Of a stretch of 64,000 bases of DNA, positions 9,409 to 22,080 are shown piece by piece (positions within the stretch are counted from its first letter, which is position 1; every line of letters begins with the position of its first letter). The stretch covers positions 16,816,501 to 16,880,500 of the forward strand of contig NC_079882.1 in assembly GCF_029227915.1 (NCBI RefSeq), read 5' to 3'. Made by a program: the position numbers and the translations under genes. The notes below the pieces were generated by a model. That model had not been told where the DNA came from and searched no databases. It saw only the letters and a list, made by a program, of their open reading frames with translations. The DNA comes from Hydractinia symbiolongicarpus. Its lineage: Eukaryota > Cnidaria > Hydrozoa > Anthoathecata > Hydractiniidae.

Positions 9409-12400
9409 TTAGACTGCAAAAGGCCATATTACAGCCTTTATAGAACTCTGCACGTAGTTAAGAGTGTTGTATGGCAACGGCGCTAATGAAAATGACTTGG
9501 GACGCTGTAGCGCATTAAGACTGGAAGTAATAGTCCAATGGTAACCTGCACAGACAAATGGAACCACGCGATTTACGTGTGAGGCCTTTATTAGACTGCA
9601 AAAGGCCATATTACAGCCTTTATAGGACTGTGCACGTATTTAAGAGTGTTGTAAGGCAACAGCGATAATGAAAACGACTTGGAACGTTGTAGCGCATTGA
9701 GACTGGAAGGACTAGGCCAATGGTAACCTGCGCAGACCGGTGAAATGACGTGATTTACGTGTGAGGCCTTTATTAGACTGCAAAAGGCCATATTACAGCC
9801 TTTATAGGACTGTGCACGTAGTTAAGAGTGTTGTAAAGCAACGGCGCTAATGAAAACGACTTGGGACGTTGTAGCACATTGAGACTGGAAGGACTAGGCC
9901 TATGGTAACCTGCGCAGGCAGGTGAAACAACGTGATTTACGTGTGAGGCCTTTATTAGACTGCAAAAGGCCATATTACAGCCTTTATAGGACTGTGCACG
10001 TAGTTAAGAGTGTTCTAAGGCAACTTCGCCAATGAAAACGACTTGGGACGTTGTAGTGCATTGAGACTGGAAGGAATAGTCCAGTGGTAACCTGCGCAGG
10101 CAGATGGAACCACGTGATTTACGTGTGAGGCTTTTATTAGACTGCAAAAGGCCATATTACAGCCTTTATAGGACTGTGCACGTAGTTAAGAGTGTTGTAA
10201 AGCAATGGCGCTAATGAAAACGACTTGGGACGTTGTAGCACATGGAGACTGGAAGGACTAGACCAATGGTAACCTGCGCAGGCAGGTGAAACCACGTGAT
10301 TTACGTATGAAGCCTTTACTAGACTGCAAAAGGCCAAATTACAGCCTTTATAGGACTGTGCACGTAGTTAAGAGTGTTGTAAAGCAACGGCGCTAATGAA
10401 AACGACTTGGGACGTTGTAGTGCATTGAGACTGGAAGGAATAGTCCAGTGGTAACCTGCGCAGGCAGATGGAACCACGTGATTTACGTGTGAGGCTTTTA
10501 TTAGACTGCAAAAGGCCATATTACAGCCTTTATAGGACTGTGCACGTAGTTAAGAGTGTTGTAAAGCAATGGCGCTAATGAAAACGACTTGGGACGTTGT
10601 AGCACATGGAGACTGGAAGGACTAGACCAATGGTAACCTGCGCAGGCAGGTGAAACCACGTGATTTACGTATGAAGCCTTTACTAGACTGCAAAAGGCCA
10701 AATTACAGCCTTTATAGGACTGTGCACGTAGTTAAGAGTGTTGTAAAGCAACGGCGCTAATGAAAACGACTTGAGACGTTGTAGCACATTGAGACTGGAA
10801 GGACTAGGCCAAGGGAAACCTGCACAGGCAAATGGAACAACGTGATTTACGTGAGGCTTTTATTAGACTGCAAAGGGCCATATTACAGCCTTTATAGGAC
10901 TGTGCACGTAGTTAAGAGTGTCTTAAGGCAACGGCGCTAATGAAAACGACTTGGGACGTTGTAGCGCATTGAGACTGTAAGGACTAGGCCAATGGTAACC
11001 TACGCCGACAGGTGAAACCACGTGATTTACGTGTGAGGCCTTTATTAGACTGCAAAAGGCCATATTACAGCCTTTATAGGACTGTGCAGGTAGTTAAGAG
11101 TGTTCTAAGGCCACGGCGCTAAGAAAAACCACTTGGAACGTTGTAGTGCATTGCGACTGGAAGGAATAGTCCAATGGTAACCTGCGCAGGCAGAGGAAAC
11201 CACGTGATTTACGTGTGAGGCCTTTATTAGATTGCAAAAGGCGATATTGCAGCCTTTATAGTACTGTGAACGTAGTTAAGAGTGTTGTAAAGCAACGGCG
11301 CTAATGAAAAAGACTTGGGACGTTGTAGGACATTGAGACTGGAAGGACTAGGCCAAATTGTAACCTGTGCAGGCAGGTGAAACAACGTGATTTACGTGTG
11401 AAGCCTTTATTAGACTGCAAAAGGCCATATTACAGCCTTTATAGAACTCTGCACGTAGTTAAGAGTGTTGTATGGCAACGGCGCTAATGAAAATGACTTG
11501 GGACGCTGTAGCGCATTAAGACTGGAAGTAATAGTCCAATGGTAACCTGCACAGACAAATGGAACCACGCGATTTACGTGTGAGGCCTTTATTAGACTGC
11601 AAAAGGCCATATTACAGCCTTTATAGGACTGTGCACGTATTTAAGAGTGTTGTAAGGCAACAGCGATAATGAAAACGACTTGGAACGTTGTAGCGCATTG
11701 AGACTGGAAGGACTAGGCCAATGGTAACCTGCGCAGACCGGTGAAATGACGTGATTTACGTGTGAGGCCTTTATTAGACTGCAAAAGGCCATATTACAGC
11801 CTTTATAGGACTGTGCACGTAGTTAAGAGTGTTGTAAAGCAACGGCGCTAATGAAAACGACTTGGGACGTTGTAGCACATTGAGACTGGAAGGACTAGGC
11901 CTATGGTAACCTGCGCAGGCAGGTGAAACAACGTGATTTACGTGTGAGGCCTTTATTAGACTGCAAAAGGCCATATTACAGCCTTTATAGGACTGTGCAC
12001 GTAGTTAAGAGTGTTCTAAGGCAACTTCGCCAATGAAAACGACTTGGGACGTTGTAGTGCATTGAGACTGGAAGGAATAGTCCAGTGGTAACCTGCGCAG
12101 GCAGATGGAACCACGTGATTTACGTGTGAGGCTTTTATTAGACTGCAAAAGGCCATATTACAGCCTTTATAGGACTGTGCACGTAGTTAAGAGTGTTGTA
12201 AAGCAATGGCGCTAATGAAAACGACTTGGGACGTTGTAGCACATGGAGACTGGAAGGACTAGACCAATGGTAACCTGCGCAGGCAGGTGAAACCACGTGA
12301 TTTACGTATGAAGCCTTTACTAGACTGCAAAAGGCCAAATTACAGCCTTTATAGGACTGTGCACGTAGTTAAGAGTGTTGTAAAGCAACGGCGCTAATGA

Positions 12401-12882
12401 AAACGACTTGAGACGTTGTAGCACATTGAGACTGGAAGGACTAGGCCAAGGGAAACCTGCACAGGCAAATGGAACAACGTGATTTACGTGAGGCTTTTAT
12501 TAGACTGCAAAGGGCCATATTACAGCCTTTATAGGACTGTGCACGTAGTTAAGAGTGTCTTAAGGCAGCGGCGCTAATGAAAACGACTTGGGACGTTGTA
12601 GCGCATTGAGACTGTAAGGACTAGGCCAATGGTAACCTACGCCGACAGGTGAAACCACGTGATTTACGTGTGAGGCCTTTATTAGACTGCAAAAGGCCAT
12701 ATTACAGCCTTTATAGGACTGTGCAGGTAGTTAAGAGTGTTCTAAGGCCACGGCGCTAAGAAAAACCACTTGGAACGTTGTAGTGCATTGCGACTGGAAG
12801 GAATAGTCCAATGGTAACCTGCGCAGGCAGAGGAAACCACGTGATTTACGTGTGAGGCCTTTATTAGATTGCAAAAGGCGAT
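9409..12882 (-). repeat. 11-monomer, 2,001-bp tandem repeat, minus strand
   Basis: The 9,409-11,409 unit recurs at 11,410 with an offset of exactly 2,001 bp and near-identity by eye, including private variants such as AGAACTCTGCACG (9,443 and 11,444). The second unit departs from the first at about 12,360, where it skips the extra pair of monomers (10,319-10,682), and again near 12,890. Compared with the 9-mers just upstream, the first unit has gained two monomers. Confidence 0.85.
10319..10682 (-). repeat. Two-monomer local duplication with a chimeric monomer
   Basis: The monomer types at 10,137 and 10,501 are the same, 364 bp apart. The monomer between them (10,338-10,519) is a chimera. 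Its left part (GTAAAGCAACGGCG) is of the type found after 8,700. Its right part (GTAGTGCATTGAG, CCAGTGGTAACC) is of the type found at 8,359. This is the expected product of unequal exchange between neighbouring, out-of-register monomers. Confidence 0.72.
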
Positions 12883-14048
12883 ATTGCAGCCTTTATAGGA
12901 CTGTGCACGTAGTTAAGAGTGTTGTAAAGCAACGGCGCTAATGAAAACGACTTGGGACGTTGTAGCACATTGAGACTGAAAGGACTAGACCAATGGTAAC
13001 CTGCGCAGGCAGGTGAAACCACGTGATTTACGTATGAAGCCTTTACTAGACTGCAAAAGGCCAAATTACAGCCTTTATAGGACTGTGCACGTAGTTAAGA
13101 GTGTCTTAAGGCAACGGCGCTAATGAAAGCGACTTGAGACGTTGTAGCACATTGAGACTGGAAGGACTAGACCAATGGTCCCCTGCGGTGAAACTACGTG
13201 ATTTACGTATGAAGCCTTTACTAGACTGCAAAAGGCCAAATTACAGCCTTTATAGGACTGTGAACGTAGTTAAGAGTGTTCTAAGGCCACGGCGCTAAGG
13301 AAAACCACATGAAACATTGTAGTGCATTGAGACTGGAAGAAATAATGCGATGGTAACCTACGCCGACAGGTGAAACCACGTGATTTACGTGTGAGGCCTT
13401 TACTAGACTGCAAAAGGCCAAATTACAGCCTTTATAGGACTGTGCACGTAGTTAAGAGTGTCTTAAGGCAACGGCGCTAATGAAAACGACTTGAGACGTT
13501 GTAGCACATTCAGACTGGAAGGACTAAGCCAATGGAAACCTGCACAGGCAAATGAAACCACGTGATTTACGTGTGAGGCCTTTATTAGACTGCAAAAGGC
13601 CACAATACAGCCTTTATAGGACTGTGGACGAAGTTAAGAGTGTTCTAAGGCAACTTCGCTAATGAAAACGACTTGGGACGTTGTAGCGCATTGAGACTGA
13701 AAGGACTACGCCAATGGTAACCTGCGCAGACCGGTGAAACCACGTGATTTACGTGTGAAGCCTTTATTAGACTGCAAAAGGCCATATTACAGCCTTTATA
13801 GGACTGTGCACGTATTTAAGAGTGTTGTAAGGCAACAGCGATAATGAAAACAACTTGATACGTTGTAGCGCATTTAGACTGGAAGGAATAGTCGAATGGT
13901 AACCTGCGCAGACCGGTGAAACCATTTGATTTACGTGTGAGGCCTTTATTAGACTGCAAAAGGCCATAATACAGCCTTTACAGGACTGTGCACGTAGTTA
14001 AGAGTGTTGTAAAGCAACAGCGCTAATGAAAACGACTTAAGAGCTTGT
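12883..14048 (-). repeat. Junction-proximal minus-strand monomers
   Basis: About six monomers leading to the orientation switch. They include the short-monomer variant at 13,179, a CATTCAGACTGG-type monomer with an empty transposon site (TTAA at 13,463-13,466), a GGACGAAGTTAAG type at about 13,625 and a type at 13,767-13,967. Read on the minus strand, the last two or three match in order the plus-arm monomers at 18,950-19,490 and 24,387-24,930. This end of the arm is therefore a flipped piece of that HOR. The final monomer is incomplete (81 bp, consensus positions 102-182). Confidence 0.8.
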
Positions 14049-14052
14049 GGCC
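14036..14052. other. Orientation-switch junction of the satellite array
   Basis: On the left the minus-strand monomer is readable as GAAAACGACTT-AAGAGCTTGT (diverged from GACTTGAGACGTTGT), to about consensus position 102. On the right the plus-strand monomer begins at consensus position 2-3 with TGGCCTTTTGCAG. There is no spacer and at most 1-2 bp of shared bases. The arms point away from each other (head-to-head). The monomers on the two sides are of different types, so this is not a mirror-image foldback. Confidence 0.85.
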
Positions 14053-17000
14053 TTTTGCAGTCTAGTAAAGGCTTCATACGTAAATCACGTGGTTTCACCT
14101 GCCTGCGCAGGTTACCATTGGTCTAGTCCTTTCAGTCTCAATGTGCTACTACGTCCCAAGTCGTTTTCATCAGCGCCGTTGCTTTACAACACTCTTAACT
14201 ACGTGCACAGTCCTATAAAGGCTGTAATATGGCCTTTTGCAGTCTAATAAAGTCCTCACACGTAAATCACGTGGTTCCATCTGCCTGCGCAGGTTACCAT
14301 TGGACTATTCCTTCCAGTCTCAATGCACTACAACGTTCCATGTGGTTTTCCTTAGCGCCGTGGCCTTAGAACACTCTTAACTACGTTCACAGTCCTATAA
14401 AGGCTGTAATTTGGCCTTTTGCAGTCTAATAAAGGCCTCACACGTTAATGACGTTGTTTCACCGGTCTGCGCAGGTTACCATTGGACTATTCCTTCCAGT
14501 CTAAATGTGCTACAACGTCTCAAGTCGTTTTCATTATCGCTGTTGACTTACAACACTCTTAAATATTTGCACAGTCCTATAAAGGCTGTAATATGGCCTT
14601 TTGCAGTCTAATAAAGGCCTCACACGTAAATCACGTGGTTTCACCGGTCTGCGCAGGTTACCATTGTCCTAGTCCTTCCAGTCTCAATGCGCTACAATGT
14701 CCCAAGTCGTTTTCATTAGCGAAATTGCCTTAGAACACTCTTAACTACGTCCTAGTCCTATAAAGGCTGTATTATGGCCTTTTGCAGTCTAATAAAGGCC
14801 TCACACGTAAATCACGTGGTTTCATTTGGCTGTGCAGGTTTCCATTGGCCTAGTCCTTCCAGTCTCAATGTGCTACAACGTCTCAAGTCGTTTTCATTAG
14901 CGCCGTTGCCTTAAGACACTCTTAACTACGTGCACAGTCCTATAAAGGCTGTAATTTGGCCTTTTGCAGTCTAGTAAAGGCTTCATACGTAAATCACGTG
15001 GTTTCACCTGCCTGCGCAGGTTACCATTGGTCTAGTCCTTTCAGTCTCAATGTGCTACAACGTCCCAAGTCGTTTTCATTAGCGCCGTTGCTTTACAACA
15101 CTCTTAACTACGTGCACAGTCCTATAAAGGCTGTATTGTGGCCTTTTGCAGTCTAATAAAGGCCTCACACGTAAATCACGTGGTTTCATTTGCCTGTGCA
15201 GGTTTCCATTGGCCTAGTCCTTCCAGTCTCAATGTGCTACAACGTCTCAAGTCGTTTTCATTAGCGCCGTTGCCTTAAGACACTCTTAACTACGTGCACA
15301 GTCCTATAAAGGCTGTAATTTGGCCTTTTGCAGTCTAGTAAAGGCTTCATACGTAAATCACGTGGTTTCACCTGCCTGCGCAGGTTACCATTGGTCTAGT
15401 CCTTTCAGTCTCAATGTGCTACAACTCCCAAGTCGTTTTCATTAGCGCCGTTGCTTTACAACACTCTTAACTACGTGCACAGTCCTATAAAGGCTGTGAT
15501 TTGGCCTTTTGCAGTCTAGTAAAGGCTTCATACGTAAATCACGTGGTTTCACCTGCCTGCGCAGGTTACCATTGGTCTAGTCCTTCCAGTCTCAATGCAC
15601 TACAACGTTTCATGTGGTTTTCCTTACCGCCGTGGCCTTAGAACACTCTTAACTACGTTCACAGACCTATAAAGGCTGTAATTTGGCCTTTTGCAGTCTA
15701 ATAAAGGCCTCACACGTTAATGACGTTGTTTCACCGGTCTGCGCAGGTTACCATTGGACTATTCCTTCCAGTCTAAATGTGCTACAACGTCTCAAGTCGT
15801 TTTCATTAGCGCCGTTGCCTTACAACACTCTTAACTACGTGCACAGTCCTATAAAGGCTGTAATTTGGCCTTTTGCAGTCTAGTAAAGGCTTCATACGTA
15901 AATCACGTGGTTTCACCTGTCTGCGCAGGTCACCATTGACCTAGTCCTTCCAGTCTCAATGTGCTACAACGTCTCAAGTCGTTTTCATTAGCGCCGTTGC
16001 CTTAAGACACTCTTAACTACCTGCACAGTCCTATAAAGGCAGTAGTATTGCCCTTTGCAGTCTAATAAAGGCCTCACACGGTAATCACGTGGTTTCACTG
16101 GTCTGCGCACGTCACCATTGGCCTAGTCCTTCCAGTCTCAATGCACTACAACGTCCCAAGTCGTTTTCATTAGCGCCGTTGCCTTACAACACTCTTAACT
16201 ACGTGCACAGTCCTATAAAGGCTGTAATTTGGCCTTTTGCAGTCTAGTAAAGGCTTCATACGTAAATCACGTGGTTGCACCTGTCTGCGCAGGTCACCAT
16301 TGACCTAGTCCTTCCAGTCTCAATGTGCTACAACGTCTCAAGTAGTTTTCATTAGCGCCGTTGCCTTAAGACACTCTTAACTACCTGCACAGTCCTATAA
16401 AGGCTGTAGTATTGCCCTTTGCAGTCAAACAAAGGCCTCACACGTTAATCACGTGGTTTCACCGATCTGCGCAGGTCACCATTGGCCTAGTCCTTCCAGT
16501 CTCAATGCGCTACAACGTCCCAAGTCGTTTTCATTAGCGCCGTTGCCTTGCAACACTCTTAACTACGTGCAGAGTCCTATAAAGGCTGTAATTTGGCCTT
16601 TTGCAGTCTAGTAAAGGCTTCATACGTAAATCACGTAGTTTCACCGAAGGGGACCATTGGTCTAGTCCTTCCAGTCTCAATTTGCTACAACGTCTCAAGT
16701 CGCTTTCATTAGCGCCGTTGCCTTAAGACACTCTTAACTACGTGCACAGTCCTATAAAGGCTGTAATTTGGCCTTTTGCAGTCTAGTAAAGGCTTCATAC
16801 GTAAATCACGTGGTTTCACCTGCCTGCGCAGGTTACCATTGGTCTAGTCCTTTCAGTCTCAATGTGCTACAACGTCCCAAGTCGTTTTCATTAGCGCCGT
16901 TGCTTTACAACACTCTTAACTACTTGCACAGTCCTATAAAGGCTGCAATATCGCCTTTTGCAATCTAATAAAGGCCTCACACGTAAATCACGTGGTTCCA

Positions 17001-18222
17001 TCTGCCTGCGCAGGTTACCATTGGACTATTCCTTCCAGTCGCAATGCACTACAACGTTCCAAGTGGTTTTTCTTAGCGCCGTGGCCTTAGAACACTCTTA
17101 ACTACCTGCACAGTCCTATAAAGGCTGTAATATGGCCTTTTGCAGTCTAATAAAGGCCTCACACGTAAATCACGTGGTTTCACCTGTCGGCGTAGGTTAC
17201 CATTGGCCTAGTCCTTACAGTCTCAATGCGCTACAACGTCTCAAGTCGTTTTCATTAGCGAAGTTGCCTTAGAACACTCTTAACTACGTCCTAGTCCTAT
17301 AAAGGCTGTATTATGGCCTTTTGCAGTCTAATAAAGGCCTCACACGTAAATCACGTTGTTCCATTTGCCTGTGCAGGTTTCCATTTGCCTAGTCCTGCCA
17401 ATCTCAATGTGCTACAACGTCTCAAGTCGTTTTCATTAGCGCCGTTGCCTTAAGACACTCTTAACTACGTGCACAGTCCTATAAAGGCTGTAATATGGCC
17501 TTTTGCAGTCTAATAAAAGCCTCACACGTAAATCACGTGGTTCCATCTGCCTGCGCAGGTTACCATTGGACTATTCCTTCCAGTCTCAATGCACTACAAC
17601 GTCCCAAGTCGTTTTCATTGGCGAAGTTGCCTTAGAACACTCTTAACTACGTGCACAGTCCTATAAAGGCTGTAATATGGCCTTTTGCAGTCTAATAAAG
17701 GCCTCACACGTAAATCACGTTGTTTCACCTGCCTGCGCAGGTTACCATCGGCCTAGTCCTTCCAGTCTCAATGTGCTACAACGTCCCAAGTCGTTTTCAT
17801 TAGCGCCGTTGCTTTACAACACTCTTAACTACGTGCACAGTCCTATAAAGGCTGTAATATGGCCTTTTGCAGTCTAATAAAGGCCTCACACGTAAATCAC
17901 GTGATTTCACCGGTCTACGCAGGTTACCATTGGCCTAGTCCTTCCAGTTTCAATGCGTTACAACGTCCCAAGTCGTTTTCATTATCGCTGTTGCCTTACA
18001 ACACTCTTAACTACGTGCACAGTCCTATAAAGGCTGTAATATGGCCTTTTGCAGTCTAATAAAGGCTTCATACGTAAATCACGTGGTTTCACCTGCCTGC
18101 GCAGGTTACCATTGGTCTAGTCCTTTCAGTCTCAATGTGCTACAACGTCCCAAGTCGTTTTCATTAGCGCCGTTGCTTTACAACACTCTTAACTACGTGC
18201 ACAGTCCTATAAAGGCTGTAAT
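14049..18222 (+). repeat. Heterogeneous plus-strand monomers, no long HOR
   Basis: About 23 monomers in mixed order. One clear local repeat is a 2-mer of 364 bp at 15,865-16,228 and 16,229-16,592. In each, a GTCACCATTGACC monomer is followed by a TAGTATTGCCC monomer. A near relative of the palindrome-less short monomer lies at 16,645, in opposite orientation to its minus-arm relatives. A 2-bp loss (ACAACTCCC for ACAACGTCCC) lies near 15,424. Nothing non-satellite is present. Confidence 0.82.
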
Positions 18223-21129
18223 ATGGCCTTTTGCAGTCTAATAAAACCCTCACACGTAAATCACGTGGTTCAATCTGCTTGCGCAGGTTACCATTGGACT
18301 ATTCCTTCCAGTCTAAATGTGCTACAACGTCTCAAGTCGTTTTCATTATCGCTGTTGCCTTACAATACTCTTAAATATTTGCACAGTCCTATAAAGGCTG
18401 TAATATGGCTTTTTGCAGTCTAATAAAGGCCTCACACGTAAATCACGTGGTTTCACCGGTCTGCGCAGGTTACCATTGGCCTAGTCCTTCCAGTCTTAAT
18501 GCGCTGCAACGTCCCAAGTCGTTTTCATTAGCGAAATTGCCTTAGAACACTCTTAATTACGTCCTAGTCCTATAAAGGCTGTATTATGGCCTTTTGCAGT
18601 CTAATAATGGCCTCACACGTAAATCACGTGATTTCATTTGCCTGTGCAGGTTTCCATTGGCCTAGTCCTTCCAGTCTCAATGTGCTACAACGTCTCAAGT
18701 CGTTTTCATTAGCGCCGTTGCCTTAAGACACTCTTAACTACGTGCACAGTCCTATAAAGGCTGTAATTTGGCCTTTTGCAGTCTAATAAAGGCCTCACAC
18801 GTAAATCACGTGGTTCCATCTGCCTGTGCAGGTTACCATTGGACTAGTCGTTCCAGTCTCAATGCGCTACAACCTCCCAAGTCGTTTTCATTAGCGCTGT
18901 TGCTTTACAACACTCTTAACTACGTGCACAGTCCTGTAAAGGCTGTAATATGGCCTTTTGCAGTCTAATAAAGGCCTCACACGTAAATCAAATGGTTTCA
19001 CCGGTCTGCACAGGTTACCATTCGACTATTCCTTCCAGTCTAAATGCGCTACAACGTATCAAGTTGTTTTCATTATCGCTGTTGCCTTACAACACTCTTA
19101 AATACGTGCACAGTCCTATAAAGGCTGTAATATGGCCTTTTGCAGTCTAATAAAGGCTTCACACGTAAATCACGTGGTTTCACCGGTCTGCGCAGGTTAC
19201 CATTGGCGTAGTCCTTTCAGTCTCAATGCGCTACAACGTCCCAAGTCGTTTTCATTAGCGAAGTTGCCTTAGAACACTCTTAACTTCGTCCACAGTCCTA
19301 TAAAGGCTGTATTGTGGCCTTTTGCAGTCTAATAAAGGCCTCACACGTAAATCACGTGGTTTCATTTGCCTGTGCAGGTTTCCATTGGCCTAGTCCTTCT
19401 AGTTTAATGTGCTACAACGTCTCAAGTCGTTTTCATTATCGCTGTTGCCTTACAACACTCTTAAATATTTGCACAGTCCTATGAAGGCTGTAATATGGCC
19501 TTTTGCAGTCTAATAAAGGCCTCACACGTAAATCACGTGGTTTCACCGGTCTGCGCAGGTTACCATTGGCCTAGTCCTTCCAGTCTCAATGCGCTACAAC
19601 GTCCCAAGTCGTTTTCATTAGCGAAATTGCCTTAGAACACTCTTAACTACGTCCTAGTCCTATAAAGGCTGTATTATGGCCTTTTGCAGTCTAATAAAGG
19701 CTTCACACGTAAATCACGTTGTTCCATTTGCCTGCGCAGGTTACCATTGGACTATTCCTTCCAGTCTAAATGTGCTACAACGTCTCAAGTCGTTTTCATT
19801 ATCGCTGTTGCCCTACAATACTCTTAAATATTTGCACAGTCCTATAAAGGCTGTAATATGGCTTTTTGCAGTCTAATAAAGGCCTCACACGTAAATCACG
19901 TGGTTTCACCGGTCTGCGCAGGTTACCATTGGCCTAGTCCTTCCAGTCTTAATGCGCTGCAACGTCCCAAGTCGTTTTCATTAGCGAAATTGCCTTAGAA
20001 CACTCTTAATTACGTCCTAGTCCTATAAAGGCTGTATTATGGCCTTTTGCAGTCTAATAATGGCCTCACACGTAAATCACGTGATTTCATTTGCCTGTGC
20101 AGGTTTCCATTGGCCTAGTCCTTCCAGTCTCAATGTGCTACAACGTCTCAAGTCGTTTTCATTAGCGCCGTTGCCTTAAGACACTCTTAACTACGTGCAC
20201 AGTCCTATAAAGGCTGTAATTTGGCCTTTTGCAGTCTAATTAAGGCCTCACACGTAAATCACGTGGTTCCATCTGCCTGTGCAGGTTACCATTGGACTAG
20301 TCGTTCCAGTCTCAATGCGCTACAACCTCCCAAGTCGTTTTCATTAGCGCTGTTGCTTTACAACACTCTTAACTACGTGCACAGTCCTGTAAAGGCTGTA
20401 ATATGGCCTTTTGCAGTCTAATAAAGGCCTCACACGTAAATCAAATGGTTTCACCGGTCTGCACAGGTTACCATTCGACTATTCCTTCCAGTCTAAATGC
20501 GCTACAACGTATCAAGTTGTTTTCATTATCGCTGTTGCCTTACAACACTCTTAAATACGTGCACAGTCCTATAAAGGCTGTAATATGGCCTTTTGCAGTC
20601 TAATAAAGGCTTCACACGTAAATCACGTGGTTTCACCGGTCTGCGCAGGTTACCATTGGCGTAGTCCTTTCAGTCTCAATGCGCTACAACGTCCCAAGTC
20701 GTTTTCATTAGCGAAGTTGCCTTAGAACACTCTTAACTTCGTCCACAGTCCTATAAAGGCTGTATTGTGGCCTTTTGCAGTCTAATAAAGGCCTCACACG
20801 TAAATCACGTGGTTTCATTTGCCTGTGCAGGTTTCCATTGGCCTAGTCCTTCTAGTCTCAATGTGCTACAACGTCTCAAGTCGTTTTCATTATCGCTGTT
20901 GCCTTACAACACTCTTAAATATTTGCACAGTCCTATGAAGGCTGTAATATGGCCTTTTGCAGTCTAATAAAGGCCTCACACGTAAATCACGTGGTTTCAC
21001 CGGTCTGCGCAGGTTACCATTGGCCTAGTCCTTCCAGTCTCAATGCGCTACAACGTCCCAAGTCGTTTTCATTAGCGAAATTGCCTTAGAACACTCTTAA
21101 CTACGTCCTAGTCCTATAAAGGCTGTATT
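18223..21129 (+). repeat. 8-monomer, 1,453-bp tandem duplication
   Basis: The monomers at 18,223, 18,768 and 18,950 recur at 19,676, 20,221 and 20,403, all at offset 1,453 bp. Private variants are shared (CTTTACAACACTC with CCTGTAAAGG; GCACAGGTTACCATTCGAC). The monomer starting at 19,676 is chimeric. Its first 60 bp (CTTCACACG, ACGTTGTTCC) match the monomer starting at 21,130. The rest matches the second part of the 18,223 monomer. The exchange point therefore lies near GCCTGCGCAGG at about 19,735. Confidence 0.85.
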
Positions 21130-22080
21130 ATGGCCTTTTGCAGTCTAATAAAGGCTTCACACGTAAATCACGTTGTTCCATTTGCCTGTGCAGGTGTCCA
21201 TTGGCCTAGTCCTTCCAGTCTCAATGTGCTACAACGTCTCAAGTCGTTTTCATTAGCGCCGTTGCCTTAAGACACTCTTAACTACGTGCACAGTCCTATA
21301 AAGGCTGTAGTATTGCCCTTTGCAGTCTAATAAAGGCCTCACACGTTAATCACGTGGTTTCACCGGTCTGCGCAGGTAACCATTGGCCTAGTCCTTCCAG
21401 TCTCAATGCGCTACAACGTCCCAAGTCGTTTTCATTAGCGCGTTGCCTTACAACACTCTCAACTACGTGCACAGTCCTATAAAGGCTGTAATTTGGCCTT
21501 TTGCAGTCTAATAAAGGCTTCACACGTAAATCACGTGGTTTCACATGCCTGCGCAGGTTACCATTGGACTATTCCTTCCAGTCTAAATGCGCTACAACGT
21601 CTCAAGTCATTTTCATTATCGCTGTTGCCTTACAACACTCTTAAATACGTGCACAGTCCTATAAAGGCTGTAATATGGCCTTTTGCACTCTAATAAAGGC
21701 CTCACACGTAAATCACGTGGTTTCACCGGACTGCGCAGGTTACCATTGGCCTAGTCCTTCCAGTCTCAATGCGCTACAACGTCCCAAGTCGTTTTCATTA
21801 TCGCTGTTGCCTTACAACACTCTTAACTACGTGCACAGTCCTATAAAGGCTGTAATATGGCCTTTTGCAGTCTAATATAGGCCTCACACGTAAATCACGT
21901 GGTTTCACCTGTCTGCGTAGGTTACCATTGGCCTAGTCCTTACAATTTCAATGCGCTACAACGTCCCAAGTCGTTTTCATTGGCGAAGTTGCCTTAGAAC
22001 ACTCTTAACGTGCACAGGCCTATAAAGGCTGTAATATGGCCTTTTGCAGTCTAATAAAGTCCTCACACGTAAATCACGTG
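20221..22080 (+). repeat. Segmental duplication, copy 1 (about 1.86 kb)
   Basis: Matches 25,842-27,701 at offset 5,621, and from 21,130 onwards also 32,749 onwards at offset 11,619. Shared private variants include TTTTGCACTCTAATAAAGG, TTACAATTTCAATGCG and CTTAACGTGCACAGGCC (3-bp deletion). A monomer with a 13-bp deletion (TCTGCCATTGG) follows at about 22,090. Confidence 0.82.

Larger units (their letters stand above)
1..14048 (-). repeat. 182-bp satellite array, minus-strand arm
   Basis: About 73 tandem monomers of a 182-bp satellite, read on the minus strand and interrupted once by a transposon at 5,093-5,834. Each monomer carries GGCCTTTTGCAGTCTA on the minus strand, seen on the plus strand as TAGACTGCAAAAGGCC about every 182 bp. 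Monomer types recur in fixed order and form higher-order repeats of about 727, 1,632-1,637 and 2,001 bp. Nothing else is visible between monomers: no spacers and no unique DNA. The arm ends abruptly at about 14,048, where the strand of the monomer flips. The repeat structure is read directly from the sequence. A centromeric or heterochromatic role is only an inference from organisation. Confidence 0.97.

Noticed and set aside
13968-14060. Orientation switch as a pure foldback sequencing artefact
   Set aside because: A foldback would make the two flanks mirror images. Here the monomer types and indels differ on the two sides from the first monomer on. Mis-joining of two real arrays is still possible and is noted in the finding.
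21350-21544. Minus-strand frames of 61-64 codons within the plus arm (also near 59,149 and 62,969)
   Set aside because: Antisense readings of ordinary monomers, present only where a chance change removes a stop codon.
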